Position numbers and translations under genes: made by a program
Assembly (NCBI GenBank): GCA_020692205.1
Contig: JAIMKV010000003.1
Span: forward strand, 79,385-143,384
Origin: Myxosarcina sp. GA_180221_E-2-1-MAG-40_15
Lineage (GTDB): Bacteria; Cyanobacteriota; Cyanobacteriia; Cyanobacteriales; Xenococcaceae
Reading direction: 5' to 3'
DNA: 64,000 nt
Shown: positions 27,705 to 36,386 of the stretch, piece by piece
Numbering within the stretch: position 1 is the stretch's first letter
Layout: every line of letters starts with the position of its first letter
The notes under the pieces: generated by a model
Told to the model about the DNA's origin: nothing
What the model saw: only the letters and a program-made list of their open reading frames with translations
Database searches by the model: none

Positions 27705-28271
27705 ATGCTCAGTGATCAAGTAAAAGAATTAATTGCCAAGTCTCGTATTGTTAGCTTTGATTGGCAGAATTATCCACCAGAAGTAATTGATATTTTCCAA
27801 CAGGCAGATAACGCAGGACGATATTTGACCGATGAAGATATCACTAAGATTAAAGCGATCGCACCCAGCTTGTCTGAGGGATTAGCCCAAGGAAAATTAT
27901 TGCGAGATCATGTGGTGGAAATAGTTTCTGAGGCTAGAGGAGTGGTTTTAGCTGCTAACCCAGGGATTACCGAGCCTGGAGGCGGTTTATATCCAACTAC
28001 ACGAGCCGAAGCCTGCTGGCGCGACTTTTGGCACTTTCTGCGCTGTATTAGCTATGGGATCAGTGGTCAAAGAGTAGACTATACGAGCGATCACGGTTTA
28101 GGCTATATGGAACAGCTTTATCAAGAATTGCAAGTTCCTCTAGAGGCGATGATTTTAGGCTTGGAACAATTAAAAGTTTTTAGTCTAAAGCGTTTTGAAC
28201 CAGCACAGCAGAATCAGCTTGAACCCTATTTTGAGCGGCTAATTAAATCCATGCGCCAGTTTTCTACTTAA
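27705..28271 (+). CDS. Phycobilisome-family (phycobiliprotein-like) protein, 188 aa
   Basis: Globin-like phycobiliprotein fold of alpha-subunit length plus a short extension. The chromophore region RAEACWRDFWHFLRCISYG carries Cys104 in the position of the alpha/beta Cys84 bilin attachment site, with the usual following Asp107. It diverges from CpcA/ApcA, so it is an orphan family member rather than a core subunit. It is divergently paired with the HEAT-repeat gene. Function could be chromophore carrying or phycobilisome turnover; this is inference. Confidence 0.82.
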   Translation: MLSDQVKELIAKSRIVSFDWQNYPPEVIDIFQQADNAGRYLTDEDITKIKAIAPSLSEGLAQGKLLRDHVVEIVSEARGVVLAANPGITEPGGGLYPTTRAEACWRDFWHFLRCISYGISGQRVDYTSDHGLGYMEQLYQELQVPLEAMILGLEQLKVFSLKRFEPAQQNQLEPYFERLIKSMRQFST

Positions 28272-28312
28272 TATACAGGTTGATGTCTGGTTCTTAGATA
28301 AACGCTGCTTTT

Positions 28313-28364
28313 GGTGGGCATCAGCAAATTCTTTGATTGCCGAAATAGTTTATTTATGCCCACC
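28313..28364. terminator. Inverted repeat between convergent genes
   Basis: GGTGGGCA (28313-28320) faces TGCCCACC (28357-28364), followed by TGACGATTTTATTGTT on the plus strand. The stem matches the one at 24142-24198 and lies between two gene ends. It may act as a bidirectional terminator. Confidence 0.45.
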
Positions 28365-28393
28365 TGACGATTTTATTGTTGGTAGTTAATCGG

Positions 28394-29872
28394 TTATTTC
28401 AGTAAAGCTTCTCCGCGGCGGAATAGTTCTCTGGCATAATCTGTCCAAGTACCCTGCCCCCAATAACGGAAGCAGCTTGTTTCTACCAGCAATACGTATA
28501 ATAATGCTTCCTGATACTCCTTAGATTTAGTGATCGCGGGATCTTGAGCTACTAGGGCATCATATTTTTGGTGAAACATGGCACTTAACTGATTCATTGG
28601 TTCGAGGACATTTTCATAGCCTTTAACCCAACTGAGATCATCTGTCCAAGATGCCCCGTCCATATGAAACTGAGGATCTGTTGCTTGTAAATGAGCGATC
28701 GCAGTTTGCACCTTGTCAGGTGTAGCAGTATCGGGATTTACTTGTTGCCAAATTTTATGCTGTCCGACGGCTTGGCAAGTAGGATAGTCTTCAGGCTTTA
28801 CTCCCGCCGCCTCAATTAACTCCAAATATTCTGTCCCATTCAACCCGACGATATTTTGCCGATCTTTCAATTCATACCAGACAGGCTGAAAATCACGAGC
28901 GAACTCGTTCATCATTACCCCGCCATTTTCGCCGTCGGCAATTTGACTAACGCAGCTGGGGATCGAAACACTGCCAACCTGTTGTCTGCCTCTACCTTTT
29001 GCCTCATGGTAGGGCTGCATCTGAGCTACTAGTTTAGTATCTGAACCTTGAGTTTTAATTAGTGCCGTGATGCTGATCGTTTCTCCGTGAGAATTACGGG
29101 CAATTAAACGATTGGGAATATATTTATCATCGTGGTGTAAACCTGAACCATCTAATCTGGCTACGGAATGTTCCTGTACCAACAGCCAACGATAACCACA
29201 CTCCTTTAAAGCTTTGATGTATTCGTAGAGCGTATCAGGATGATTAGGTAGGTGCATTTCTGGAGGAGAAAAGCCTTTAACTCTTGCCAAAGCTTCATAA
29301 CCAAAGATTGCTGCAAAGTAGTGCTGCCAAGCCTGAATATGTAGCTTGAGATCGGGAATAGGAGTAGAGGGAATAACTGCGTGACTCCACATCGTACCTA
29401 ACCATTCCACATAGGGCTGATAATTAGCGTCGCAGGTAATTTTCTTGAGATTATCAATAATATCATTACGTCCCATCTGCTGAAAACTCCACAGCAGATT
29501 GCCAGAATAATCCAGCATAATTTTGGGGTTACAGCCATTGGCCACCAGTTCGGGGATCCAGTCTCCCATGCGAGAATAGCACCAGGCAAATACTTCTGCG
29601 TTGTGATTATCGCCATCGTGAGGATGTTCAAACATATGTTGTAGATTACCAATTAATTCACCGTTTGCTCCTGCGGGGATGGTGGGCTGGTGCATATGAA
29701 GCGCGCAGGCAAAAGCGGCATTAACCTGTTCTAGATTGATCTTGCTGTAGGGTAAAAACACTAGCTGCTGCTGATTAACGACGTTGGCGATGTCTGACTC
29801 CCAACCACAGATATTAGGTAAGCCATTGGTGACTATTTCTAGATTATTTCGAGGTGTTGTTGCGATCGCCAT
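28394..29872 (-). CDS. Glycoside hydrolase family 57 protein (492 aa)
   Basis: The N-terminal region CALHMHQPTIPAGANGE has the histidine pair typical of the first strand of GH57 barrels. Later PPEMHLPNHPDTLYEYI and MMNEFARDF fit the family's conserved motifs. GH57 enzymes act on alpha-glucans (amylopullulanase, branching, 4-alpha-glucanotransferase). This cyanobacterial subgroup is uncharacterised, so reaction is unknown. The ATG has a good AGAGGA ribosome-binding site 6 bases upstream and an HIP1 site inside the first codons. Confidence 0.85.
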   Translation of the reverse strand: MAIATTPRNNLEIVTNGLPNICGWESDIANVVNQQQLVFLPYSKINLEQVNAAFACALHMHQPTIPAGANGELIGNLQHMFEHPHDGDNHNAEVFAWCYSRMGDWIPELVANGCNPKIMLDYSGNLLWSFQQMGRNDIIDNLKKITCDANYQPYVEWLGTMWSHAVIPSTPIPDLKLHIQAWQHYFAAIFGYEALARVKGFSPPEMHLPNHPDTLYEYIKALKECGYRWLLVQEHSVARLDGSGLHHDDKYIPNRLIARNSHGETISITALIKTQGSDTKLVAQMQPYHEAKGRGRQQVGSVSIPSCVSQIADGENGGVMMNEFARDFQPVWYELKDRQNIVGLNGTEYLELIEAAGVKPEDYPTCQAVGQHKIWQQVNPDTATPDKVQTAIAHLQATDPQFHMDGASWTDDLSWVKGYENVLEPMNQLSAMFHQKYDALVAQDPAITKSKEYQEALLYVLLVETSCFRYWGQGTWTDYARELFRRGEALLK

Positions 29873-30035
29873 ATTTATCCTCTAAGATTACAAGAAACTA
29901 ATTGTTTATTGTATGAGCTATTGACTAACTATTTAACGAACTAAAGTTTAAGCTATTGCTCAATCAAGATGTTCGTTCGTAGTCCAATCGCGCTAATTGC
30001 TGTATAGTTTGGTTAAATTGATCAAATCATGATAA

Positions 30036-30041
30036 TATAAT
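30036..30041 (+). promoter_or_regulatory. -10 element for tRNA-Thr
   Basis: A perfect TATAAT lies 8 bases before the first base of the tRNA. No well-spaced -35 is evident. Confidence 0.5.
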
Positions 30042-30048
30042 CATTCAT

Positions 30049-30120
<72 letters not shown>

Positions 30121-30218
30121 TAGATAGTTTAATTAATCAGAGTGAGATTTGACATTTAGCTATCTTCTAAATCATCAATATCAGGTAGTTTGAGAGCGAA
30201 AATAATTAAGTCTGATTG

Positions 30219-31058
30219 ATGCTCAAAAAGTTTACGTTAATTGTTTTAGGAATCTTAGTAACGCTCTACATTTCTACGACCATACTGTTGCGATGGAGAC
30301 AAAATAGATTAATCTTTTTTCCCGACAGCAATCTAAGATCGACTCCCCAAGAATACAACTTAGACTATCAAGATGTCTGGATTGATCTAGAACAGGAGCA
30401 AATTCATGGCTGGTGGATTCCAGCGGCACAAACTACAGCACCAACCGTACTCTATTTTCATGGCAACGCTAGTAACAATGGCGATTTAACGGAAATCGCG
30501 GCAATTTTTCATTCCTTAGGTCTTGCCGTATTGCTAATAGATTATCGTGGTTATGGTAAAAGTAGTCCGACCTTTCCTAACGAAACTAGAGTATATCAAG
30601 ATGCAGAAGCAGCCTGGCAGTATTTAACTACACAACTGCAAATTAGACCACAACGTATATTTGTCTATGGTCATTCTTTAGGAGGCGCGATCGCGCTCCA
30701 TCTGGCGAGCAAACAGCCTCAAATGGCTGGATTAATTGTCGAAGGAACTTTTACCTCGATGCAAGATCTGGCAAACTCAATTCCATTGTGGCAAATTTTT
30801 CCGATGGACTGGCTGATAACTCAGCATTTTGATTCCATTACCAAAATAAAGGCTTTACAAACACCTATATTAATCTTGCATGGTAAGGCCGATCAAACTA
30901 TCCCAGTCTCTATGGCAAAACAGCTATATGCGGCTGCACCAGAACCTAAGCAATTAGTAGTTATTGACCAAGCCAACCACAATAATTTACCTGAATTGGG
31001 AGGTCAACAATATTTATTCAACTTGCAACAATTTGTTCAATCAGCAATTAGCAATTAG
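30219..31058 (+). CDS. Membrane-anchored alpha/beta hydrolase (279 aa)
   Basis: An N-terminal transmembrane anchor (residues 5-24) precedes an alpha/beta hydrolase fold. The fold has oxyanion motif YFHGNASN, nucleophile Ser153 in GHSLGG, acidic residue in LHGKADQTIP and histidine in QANHNNL. It resembles the ABHD13/YfhR-type serine hydrolases. The ATG at 30219 is preferred over the TTG just before it. It is convergent with the ferredoxin gene (9-base gap). The substrate is unknown. Confidence 0.88.
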   Translation: MLKKFTLIVLGILVTLYISTTILLRWRQNRLIFFPDSNLRSTPQEYNLDYQDVWIDLEQEQIHGWWIPAAQTTAPTVLYFHGNASNNGDLTEIAAIFHSLGLAVLLIDYRGYGKSSPTFPNETRVYQDAEAAWQYLTTQLQIRPQRIFVYGHSLGGAIALHLASKQPQMAGLIVEGTFTSMQDLANSIPLWQIFPMDWLITQHFDSITKIKALQTPILILHGKADQTIPVSMAKQLYAAAPEPKQLVVIDQANHNNLPELGGQQYLFNLQQFVQSAISN

Positions 31059-31067
31059 TGATCAAAT

Positions 31068-31307
31068 TTACCAAGTAGGATCTTCATAAATATTTACCGT
31101 CAATTCTGGTTGATCCCTAGGAATAGAGCTAATACAAGCACAAACAGTTTCTCCGTTTTCTAGCTCGACTTCGCAGGCATGACAAGAACCCATCAAACAT
31201 CCTGTGGCGATAAATACTCCTGCTCGTTCTGCTACCTGTAACATTGGTTCTCCTGGTTCTGCTTCGACGGTAATATCGTCTGGCAGAAAACAAACCTTAA
31301 TGCTCAT
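31068..31307 (-). CDS. Small 2Fe-2S ferredoxin-like protein (79 aa)
   Basis: The cluster loop GCLMGSCHACEV gives Cys37-x4-Cys42-x2-Cys45. Candidates for the fourth ligand are Cys56 or Cys58 in ETVCACIS, only 10-12 residues later instead of about 29 as in plant-type ferredoxins. The beta-grasp context (PMLQVAERAG) is conserved. It is likely a soluble electron carrier. The short spacing is typical of a small cyanobacterial 2Fe-2S subgroup. The redox partner is unknown. Confidence 0.85.
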   Translation of the reverse strand: MSIKVCFLPDDITVEAEPGEPMLQVAERAGVFIATGCLMGSCHACEVELENGETVCACISSIPRDQPELTVNIYEDPTW

Positions 31308-31402
31308 ATCATTTTCACGCTCGATATTTAATTAGTGGTCGGATTAGTTTTTAGCTCTTAGCTCCTATCAGCAATAATTGCCTACCTCAAATCATCAAGA
31401 TC

Positions 31403-32893
31403 TCAATAATAACTAGACAAAAATCCTTTCAAATCTAAATTTGTCTCGACAATATCTGCCAAAGCATTCAAAGTAGACTCTCTCTGGTCACGATAATTGG
31501 AAATACCCGTAGCTAAGGATGACATTCCTCTTTGTTTGCGTAATTGGTTAATCCAGGAACGTCGCCAAGCACCATTATCAAACAGACCATGAATGTAGCA
31601 ACCCCAAATAGACTGGCTTTGATCGACCAATCCTAACCCAGGATCATCAAATATAGATACATACTCATCTGCACCTTCTCTCAAGCGACGGCTAATGCGA
31701 CTGCGACCTTGATGGATTTCATAACCATCTACGGGTAACCCAGGCTGAGGAAATTGCGAAACTACTTGTCTTTGACGTGCTATTTTGTTGGCTGAAAGGA
31801 TGGTCGTAATTGGTAATAAATTGAGGGCAGTAAATTCTCCTGCTTCTCCTTCAAATCCTTCTGGGTCGATGATGCGTTGACCTAAGATTTGAAATCCGCC
31901 ACAAATACCTAATACAGTTCCCCCCGCAGCAGCATAGTTTTTAATTTGTTCTGCCATGCCGCTTCTTTCGATCGCCAATAAATCGGGAATGGTAGTTTTG
32001 GTTCCAGGGATAATTACCGCATCGGGATGTCCTAGAGAGTCATGAATATCGATATAGTTAACCCCAACGCTTGATTCTGCTTCTAACGGATCGAAATCGG
32101 TAAAGTTGGCGATTCTCGGTAATCTAATGACGCTAATATTAATGTCTTGGCTACTACGGCGACGGTTTCTTTCTAACAAATCCAAAGAGTCTTCAGCGGG
32201 AAATTGCTGATGACTCCAGGGAATTACTCCTAGTACAGGTACTCCAGTTTTTGCTTCTAGCCATTTGATACCTGAATCGAGCAGTTCTTTCTGTCCTCTA
32301 AATTTGTTAATAACAACTCCCTTCACCAGCGATCGCTCTTGTGGTTCCAGCAGTTCCAGAGTCCCGACAACATGAGCAAATGCCCCACCCCGTTCTATGT
32401 CTACAATTAAAATAGTTGGAGCGTTAAGATGTTTTGCCACCCGCATATTAGTTAGGTCGCGATGCTTGAGATTTATTTCCGCTGGGCTGCCTGCACCCTC
32501 GCAAACAACCATGTCGAACTCTAAGGAAAGACGATACAAAGATTCTTGAACTACCTCCCAACCCAGCTCGAAATATTTTTCGTAATATTCTGTGGCTTTT
32601 ACCGTACCAACAGACTTACCTTTAATAATTATCTGTGAAGTCATATCCCCTTGGGGCTTTAGTAAAATAGGATTCATTTCTACTCGTGGAGCTACCCCCG
32701 CTGCCCAAGCTTGAACTGCCTGAGCGTGACCTATTTCTCCACCTGTTGAGGTGACATAAGCGTTTAGTGCCATGTTTTGCCCCTTAAAAGGGGTTACCCG
32801 CCAACCATGCCTGGCTAGAATACGGCATAATGCAGCAGTCAGAAAGGATTTCCCTGCATGAGATGTTGTTCCGACCACCATAATCGCTTTCAT
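31403..32893 (-). CDS. cobQ: Cobyric acid synthase
   Basis: An N-terminal dethiobiotin-synthetase-like ATPase domain (VVGTTSHAGKSFLTAALCR) is followed by a class I glutamine amidotransferase domain with nucleophile Cys in GICGGFQILG. The C-terminal histidine is in GCYIHGLF. It amidates the b, d, e and g side chains of adenosylcobyrinic acid in cobalamin synthesis. The ATG at 32893 follows AGGAG with 6-base spacing; the TTG one codon earlier is not needed. No other cobalamin genes are adjacent. Confidence 0.96.
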   Translation of the reverse strand: MKAIMVVGTTSHAGKSFLTAALCRILARHGWRVTPFKGQNMALNAYVTSTGGEIGHAQAVQAWAAGVAPRVEMNPILLKPQGDMTSQIIIKGKSVGTVKATEYYEKYFELGWEVVQESLYRLSLEFDMVVCEGAGSPAEINLKHRDLTNMRVAKHLNAPTILIVDIERGGAFAHVVGTLELLEPQERSLVKGVVINKFRGQKELLDSGIKWLEAKTGVPVLGVIPWSHQQFPAEDSLDLLERNRRRSSQDINISVIRLPRIANFTDFDPLEAESSVGVNYIDIHDSLGHPDAVIIPGTKTTIPDLLAIERSGMAEQIKNYAAAGGTVLGICGGFQILGQRIIDPEGFEGEAGEFTALNLLPITTILSANKIARQRQVVSQFPQPGLPVDGYEIHQGRSRISRRLREGADEYVSIFDDPGLGLVDQSQSIWGCYIHGLFDNGAWRRSWINQLRKQRGMSSLATGISNYRDQRESTLNALADIVETNLDLKGFLSSYY

Positions 32894-32952
32894 CAATCAC
32901 TCCTGTGCTGTGGAATATATACACTACACTGTTATAACAGTAGTTCTTTACT

Positions 32953-33357
32953 TTAAAGCGACAATTTTAACCAACGATTGAGCCAATGGGAAACTCGATC
33001 AAATAAAGAGGCAGCAGGAATCTCATTTTCTAACTGTTCCCACTGGCCGATAATTTGCCTACCCAGAGGAGTCAGACGAAAACTATCAGTTAAACCCTGT
33101 CCGTCCACTTCTCGACGCAATAAGCCTACATTGATTAACCACACTAATTTGTCTTCTGTTTTCGATTCACTCAAAGCCAACTTGGTATAGCCAGATTTAA
33201 TGCCTGTTTCTTGGGCAATCTGTTGAATCGGGACACTTTGCTGGCGCATCTGTTGGAACAGCTTGAGACGAAACGGCGAACAAGATAAAGCTCTTTTGGC
33301 TCTTTGAATTGTTTGGGGTTCATATTGAAAAACGTTGGAGTCTAAATTAGTCGTCAT
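32953..33357 (-). CDS. Npun_F0494-family conserved cyanobacterial protein (134 aa)
   Basis: The protein has a winged-helix-like organisation: IQRAKRALSCSPFRLKLFQQM, then QQIAQETGIKSGYTKLALSE and a wing-like LLRREVDGQGL...FRLTPLGRQI. It matches the small cyanobacterial family named after Npun_F0494. DNA binding is inferred from the fold only. It is transcribed with cobQ 60 bases downstream. Confidence 0.7.
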   Translation of the reverse strand: MTTNLDSNVFQYEPQTIQRAKRALSCSPFRLKLFQQMRQQSVPIQQIAQETGIKSGYTKLALSESKTEDKLVWLINVGLLRREVDGQGLTDSFRLTPLGRQIIGQWEQLENEIPAASLFDRVSHWLNRWLKLSL

Positions 33358-33905
33358 GAGAATTTTTGAATAATTTACGCGGTAAATTTTAAATTTAGTT
33401 ATTGATTCGGTTGGCTAAACTAAACCCAAAGAAATAAAACTCATTTCTACTCCAAACACTATATATTATTACTGGGCTTCATGATCTTTTCAACCGCAGA
33501 CGCTCGCTGCGTCTTCGGTTTGTTTGGCTATTGTCCGAGTAAGAAATATGTTTAGTCGATTTAGGCGATCGCCTTGGCAAAATACCAGCAATTTGTTGGG
33601 CTTAAAAAACTGAAAATTAATAATACTTTACCAGCTAAAAAAAAACAGGTTCTATAATAAAAAATGGGTGGGGATCGCACCATACTTTCAAGTTATTAAC
33701 TAAAGCTTAATCTTTGAGCCACGCCGTAATGTTGTATCTCTAATTTAAGCTGGTGTTTATTGGCAATAATGCCAGCTGGCTAATTATTTGCCATAGTTCT
33801 TTAGACAGATTTAACGACAATTTAATCATTAAGCTTGATCAAAGCTTCAGCTCAACGTACAGCTAATTTTCTCTGTTCAAATCACTACAATAAGGTTACT
33901 TCATC
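33358..33905. other. Intergenic region, 548 bases
   Basis: No supported gene. It contains an imperfect hairpin AACCGCAGACG/CGTCTTCGGTT (33492-33502 and 33510-33520, one mismatch, 7-base loop) followed by TGTTTGG, and one HIP1-like site (about 33565). The rest is AT-rich and probably carries the promoters of the two flanking divergent genes. Confidence 0.5.
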
Positions 33906-34094
33906 ATGAAAAGCTATGCTGTTTGTCCTTGCTGCTCTAATAAATTAATTCATCACATCAGTAATCATCGGGACTACTGGTTTTGTCGTCGATGTTGGCA
34001 AGAAATGCCCAGAATAAATCTAAACATGATTCAATCCAAAGCAGATTTAGAAAGCAATCAAAATATTAATCTGGTTCAATCTGATTTAGCTTAA
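33906..34094 (+). CDS. Small zinc-ribbon protein (62 aa)
   Basis: Two cysteine pairs, C7-x2-C10 and C27-x2-C30 (CPCC...FCRRC), flank a His/Asn-rich stretch with Tyr-Trp-Phe. This is a compact zinc-ribbon arrangement. The tail is polar and probably disordered. Similar short proteins are common in cyanobacteria, with no assigned role. It stands alone between two long spacers. Confidence 0.65.
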   Translation: MKSYAVCPCCSNKLIHHISNHRDYWFCRRCWQEMPRINLNMIQSKADLESNQNINLVQSDLA

Positions 34095-34435
34095 CTTGAA
34101 CAAATTAAATTTGAAATATTTTAAATAACGGTTGTGCTAGTTAAATCACCAATACAGACCAAGCTACAGATATCTTATAATAATGAGCAACAGCAGAAAA
34201 AGCTCATCAGATTAAACTATGGTGTATTTTAAGGTATTTCTTTACCGCCTCATGAACGCTATTTGCCTGGAGGCTCTTTCGCCCAGTTAATCGATCATCC
34301 TGCGGTAATCAACACTAGGTAGAAATAGTGTGGGTAAATATTTGCACCTAATTGTTGCCTAACTTTAGTTTTTACGATTGAGAATATCTACAATAAAATA
34401 GCTTTGCTGTTAGTAAAAGAATTTACGGTTAATTT
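34095..34435. other. Intergenic region with a short coding-like relic
   Basis: No intact gene. The frame 34233-34322 reads as 29 protein-like codons (rich in Pro, Gly, aromatic residues, ending IDHPAVINTR) bounded directly by stop codons. It could be the relic of a lost gene or chance. I could not name the family. Confidence 0.3.
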
Positions 34436-35245
34436 ATGCGCGATCGCTACACCATAAATAGTAGGTCAACCATCATTAGACAAATACTGAGCTTATTTAG
34501 CGTAATTACAGCTTTTGGGATGAATGTGTGGGCCAATATTAATCCTCCCAAGGGATTAACTATCGGTGAAATTTCTCAGCAAATTTTTAAAGATGTGTTA
34601 ATTACTCCTGCTAGCTATGCTTTTAGCATTTGGGGTTTAATTTATCTAGGTTTGATTAGTTTTGCTGTTTATCAAGCTTTGCCTAGTCAAAGAAATGATG
34701 CTTTATTAAGACAAATTGGCTACAAAATAGCGATCGCATCCATAGCGCAAATTATCTGGGTGATTTGTTTTCTCTATCGGCAATATGCGGCTTCGTTTTT
34801 AGCAATGTTATGTATCCTGTTGCCTTTGATTGCTGCTTATTGGAAATTACCTTTTAAATCTCGTATTTCCAGATGGCAAAGATGGTTGATTCGCACTCCC
34901 ATCAGTATTTATTTAGCTTGGATTAGTGTGGCGACTATCGTTAATGGGGCAACCGTTTTATCAGCTTGGCAGTGGGGTGGCTGGGGGATAAGTGCAGTCG
35001 GCTGGACGGTAATTATGCTTTTGGTGGCAGGCTTCATCACCCATTTTGTGACTATTCCGCGGTTCGATTTAGCCTATGCTGGCGTTTTTGTGTGGGCATC
35101 AATTGCGATCGCCATTAAAAATTCTGAGATTGTGTTTATTTCAGGAACGGCGATTGGGTTAAGTATTGCGTTAATCGTGCTACTGTTTTCGTTTAACTTT
35201 TATGATTCGGGCGAGCAAAATACAGAGCATAATTTGTTTGATTAA
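34436..35245 (+). CDS. TspO/MBR-related tryptophan-rich membrane protein (269 aa)
   Basis: Seven or so hydrophobic segments. The PASYAFSIWGLIYLGL stretch and WQWGGWGISAVGW are typical of the TspO/peripheral benzodiazepine receptor-related family in cyanobacteria, though this is longer than the five-helix TspO core (about 160 aa). Porphyrin or stress sensing is known for TspO itself; for this longer group function is unknown. The stop codon overlaps that of the convergent flavoprotein gene (shared TTAA at 35242-35245). Confidence 0.78.
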   Translation: MRDRYTINSRSTIIRQILSLFSVITAFGMNVWANINPPKGLTIGEISQQIFKDVLITPASYAFSIWGLIYLGLISFAVYQALPSQRNDALLRQIGYKIAIASIAQIIWVICFLYRQYAASFLAMLCILLPLIAAYWKLPFKSRISRWQRWLIRTPISIYLAWISVATIVNGATVLSAWQWGGWGISAVGWTVIMLLVAGFITHFVTIPRFDLAYAGVFVWASIAIAIKNSEIVFISGTAIGLSIALIVLLFSFNFYDSGEQNTEHNLFD

Positions 35246-36372
35246 TTCAAATCAATAAACTGATTCATAAATTTGCGATCGATATAGTCTTTAATCCACC
35301 AGAAAAGAGCAGATCGCCAGCCAAAAGAACTCCAAGAGGCAATCGCTTGACGATCTCCCGTACCGATTAAAGCCAGATATTTGTCTTGGGGAATATAGGG
35401 TTGTAGAGGTTGACCCAAAAGTATCGCTTGCCAGTTGTTAAATAATGGTTTTCCTTGGCGCACGGCAAAAACTCCAGCTTTAGGACGGTTATGGTTAGTC
35501 ATAGTAGCAATATCTCCTGCTGCAAAAACTTGACTATGGGAGATCGACTGAAGAGTATTATTAACTAAGATAAAGCCGCGATCATCCGTAGCTAGGTTAG
35601 ACTTTTTAATCCAGCTTGGTGCAGTAGCTTGAGTCACCCAAAAAGCGCGATCGCATCGAATCTTCAGTCCTGATTCGCTAATAACTTGATCTGGTAAAAC
35701 TTGCGCCACGCTTTGTTGTAAATGTAGTTTAATGCCTCGTTGTCGCGTGATTTTTTCTAGCTGCTGACTCACCCAATTATTATGACCAGGCAGTAATTGC
35801 TTACCGCGATGGATTAAATGAATTTCTAGATTCTGTTTTGGATCTTGAACAATTGCTTGGAGACAAGTCTGCATATTTAAAGCCAACTCCACCCCACCTG
35901 CACCACCGCCAACAATAACAATTGATAAAGGCTGTTGAGGATTAGATGCTGCTGATCGCTTTAATTCGTACCAAGCATCAAGCAATACAGAAACAGGTTT
36001 AGCAGGAATGGCATATTCTTTGGCACCAGGAACTGTAATAGTTTGGGGGGTACTGCCAATATCAAGGGATAGATAATCAAACTCAAGCTGATGATGCTCA
36101 CAGATAATCTGCTTATTGTCCATATCTAGACCAATTGCGCGATCAATGATCAATTCAGCACCAGCAAATTTCGCCAAACTACGCAAGTCAATATGAGTTT
36201 CATCGTAACTATAAAAACCCGCTACATGACCAGGTAACATCCCTGAGTAGGGCGTTTGTTCCACATCACTGATTAAAGTTAAATCGACGTTTGGCATGGG
36301 TTTGAGTCCCCACTGCTTGAGGGCGATCGCGTGGGAATGTCCACCACCTATGACAACTAGTTTTTGATTCAT
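35242..36372 (-). CDS. FAD-dependent oxidoreductase, SelD N-terminus-like (376 aa)
   Basis: This is a two-dinucleotide-domain flavoprotein, with KLVVIGGGHSHAIALKQWG (FAD) at the start and IVIVGGGAGGVELALNM (about 155-171) for NAD(P). GDIATMTNHNRPKAGVFAVRQG is the FAD-proximal C-terminal motif. The GGGHSH start and PYSGMLPGHVAGFY match the pyridine-nucleotide-disulfide oxidoreductase group (TIGR03169-like) that is often fused to selenophosphate synthetase SelD. Here it stands alone; no selD is in the window. It may act as an NDH-2-like quinone reductase. It lies 14 bases downstream of the CoaBC-like gene and is probably co-transcribed. Confidence 0.85.
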   Translation of the reverse strand: MNQKLVVIGGGHSHAIALKQWGLKPMPNVDLTLISDVEQTPYSGMLPGHVAGFYSYDETHIDLRSLAKFAGAELIIDRAIGLDMDNKQIICEHHQLEFDYLSLDIGSTPQTITVPGAKEYAIPAKPVSVLLDAWYELKRSAASNPQQPLSIVIVGGGAGGVELALNMQTCLQAIVQDPKQNLEIHLIHRGKQLLPGHNNWVSQQLEKITRQRGIKLHLQQSVAQVLPDQVISESGLKIRCDRAFWVTQATAPSWIKKSNLATDDRGFILVNNTLQSISHSQVFAAGDIATMTNHNRPKAGVFAVRQGKPLFNNWQAILLGQPLQPYIPQDKYLALIGTGDRQAIASWSSFGWRSALFWWIKDYIDRKFMNQFIDLN

Positions 36373-36386
36373 ATAATCAAATATAG

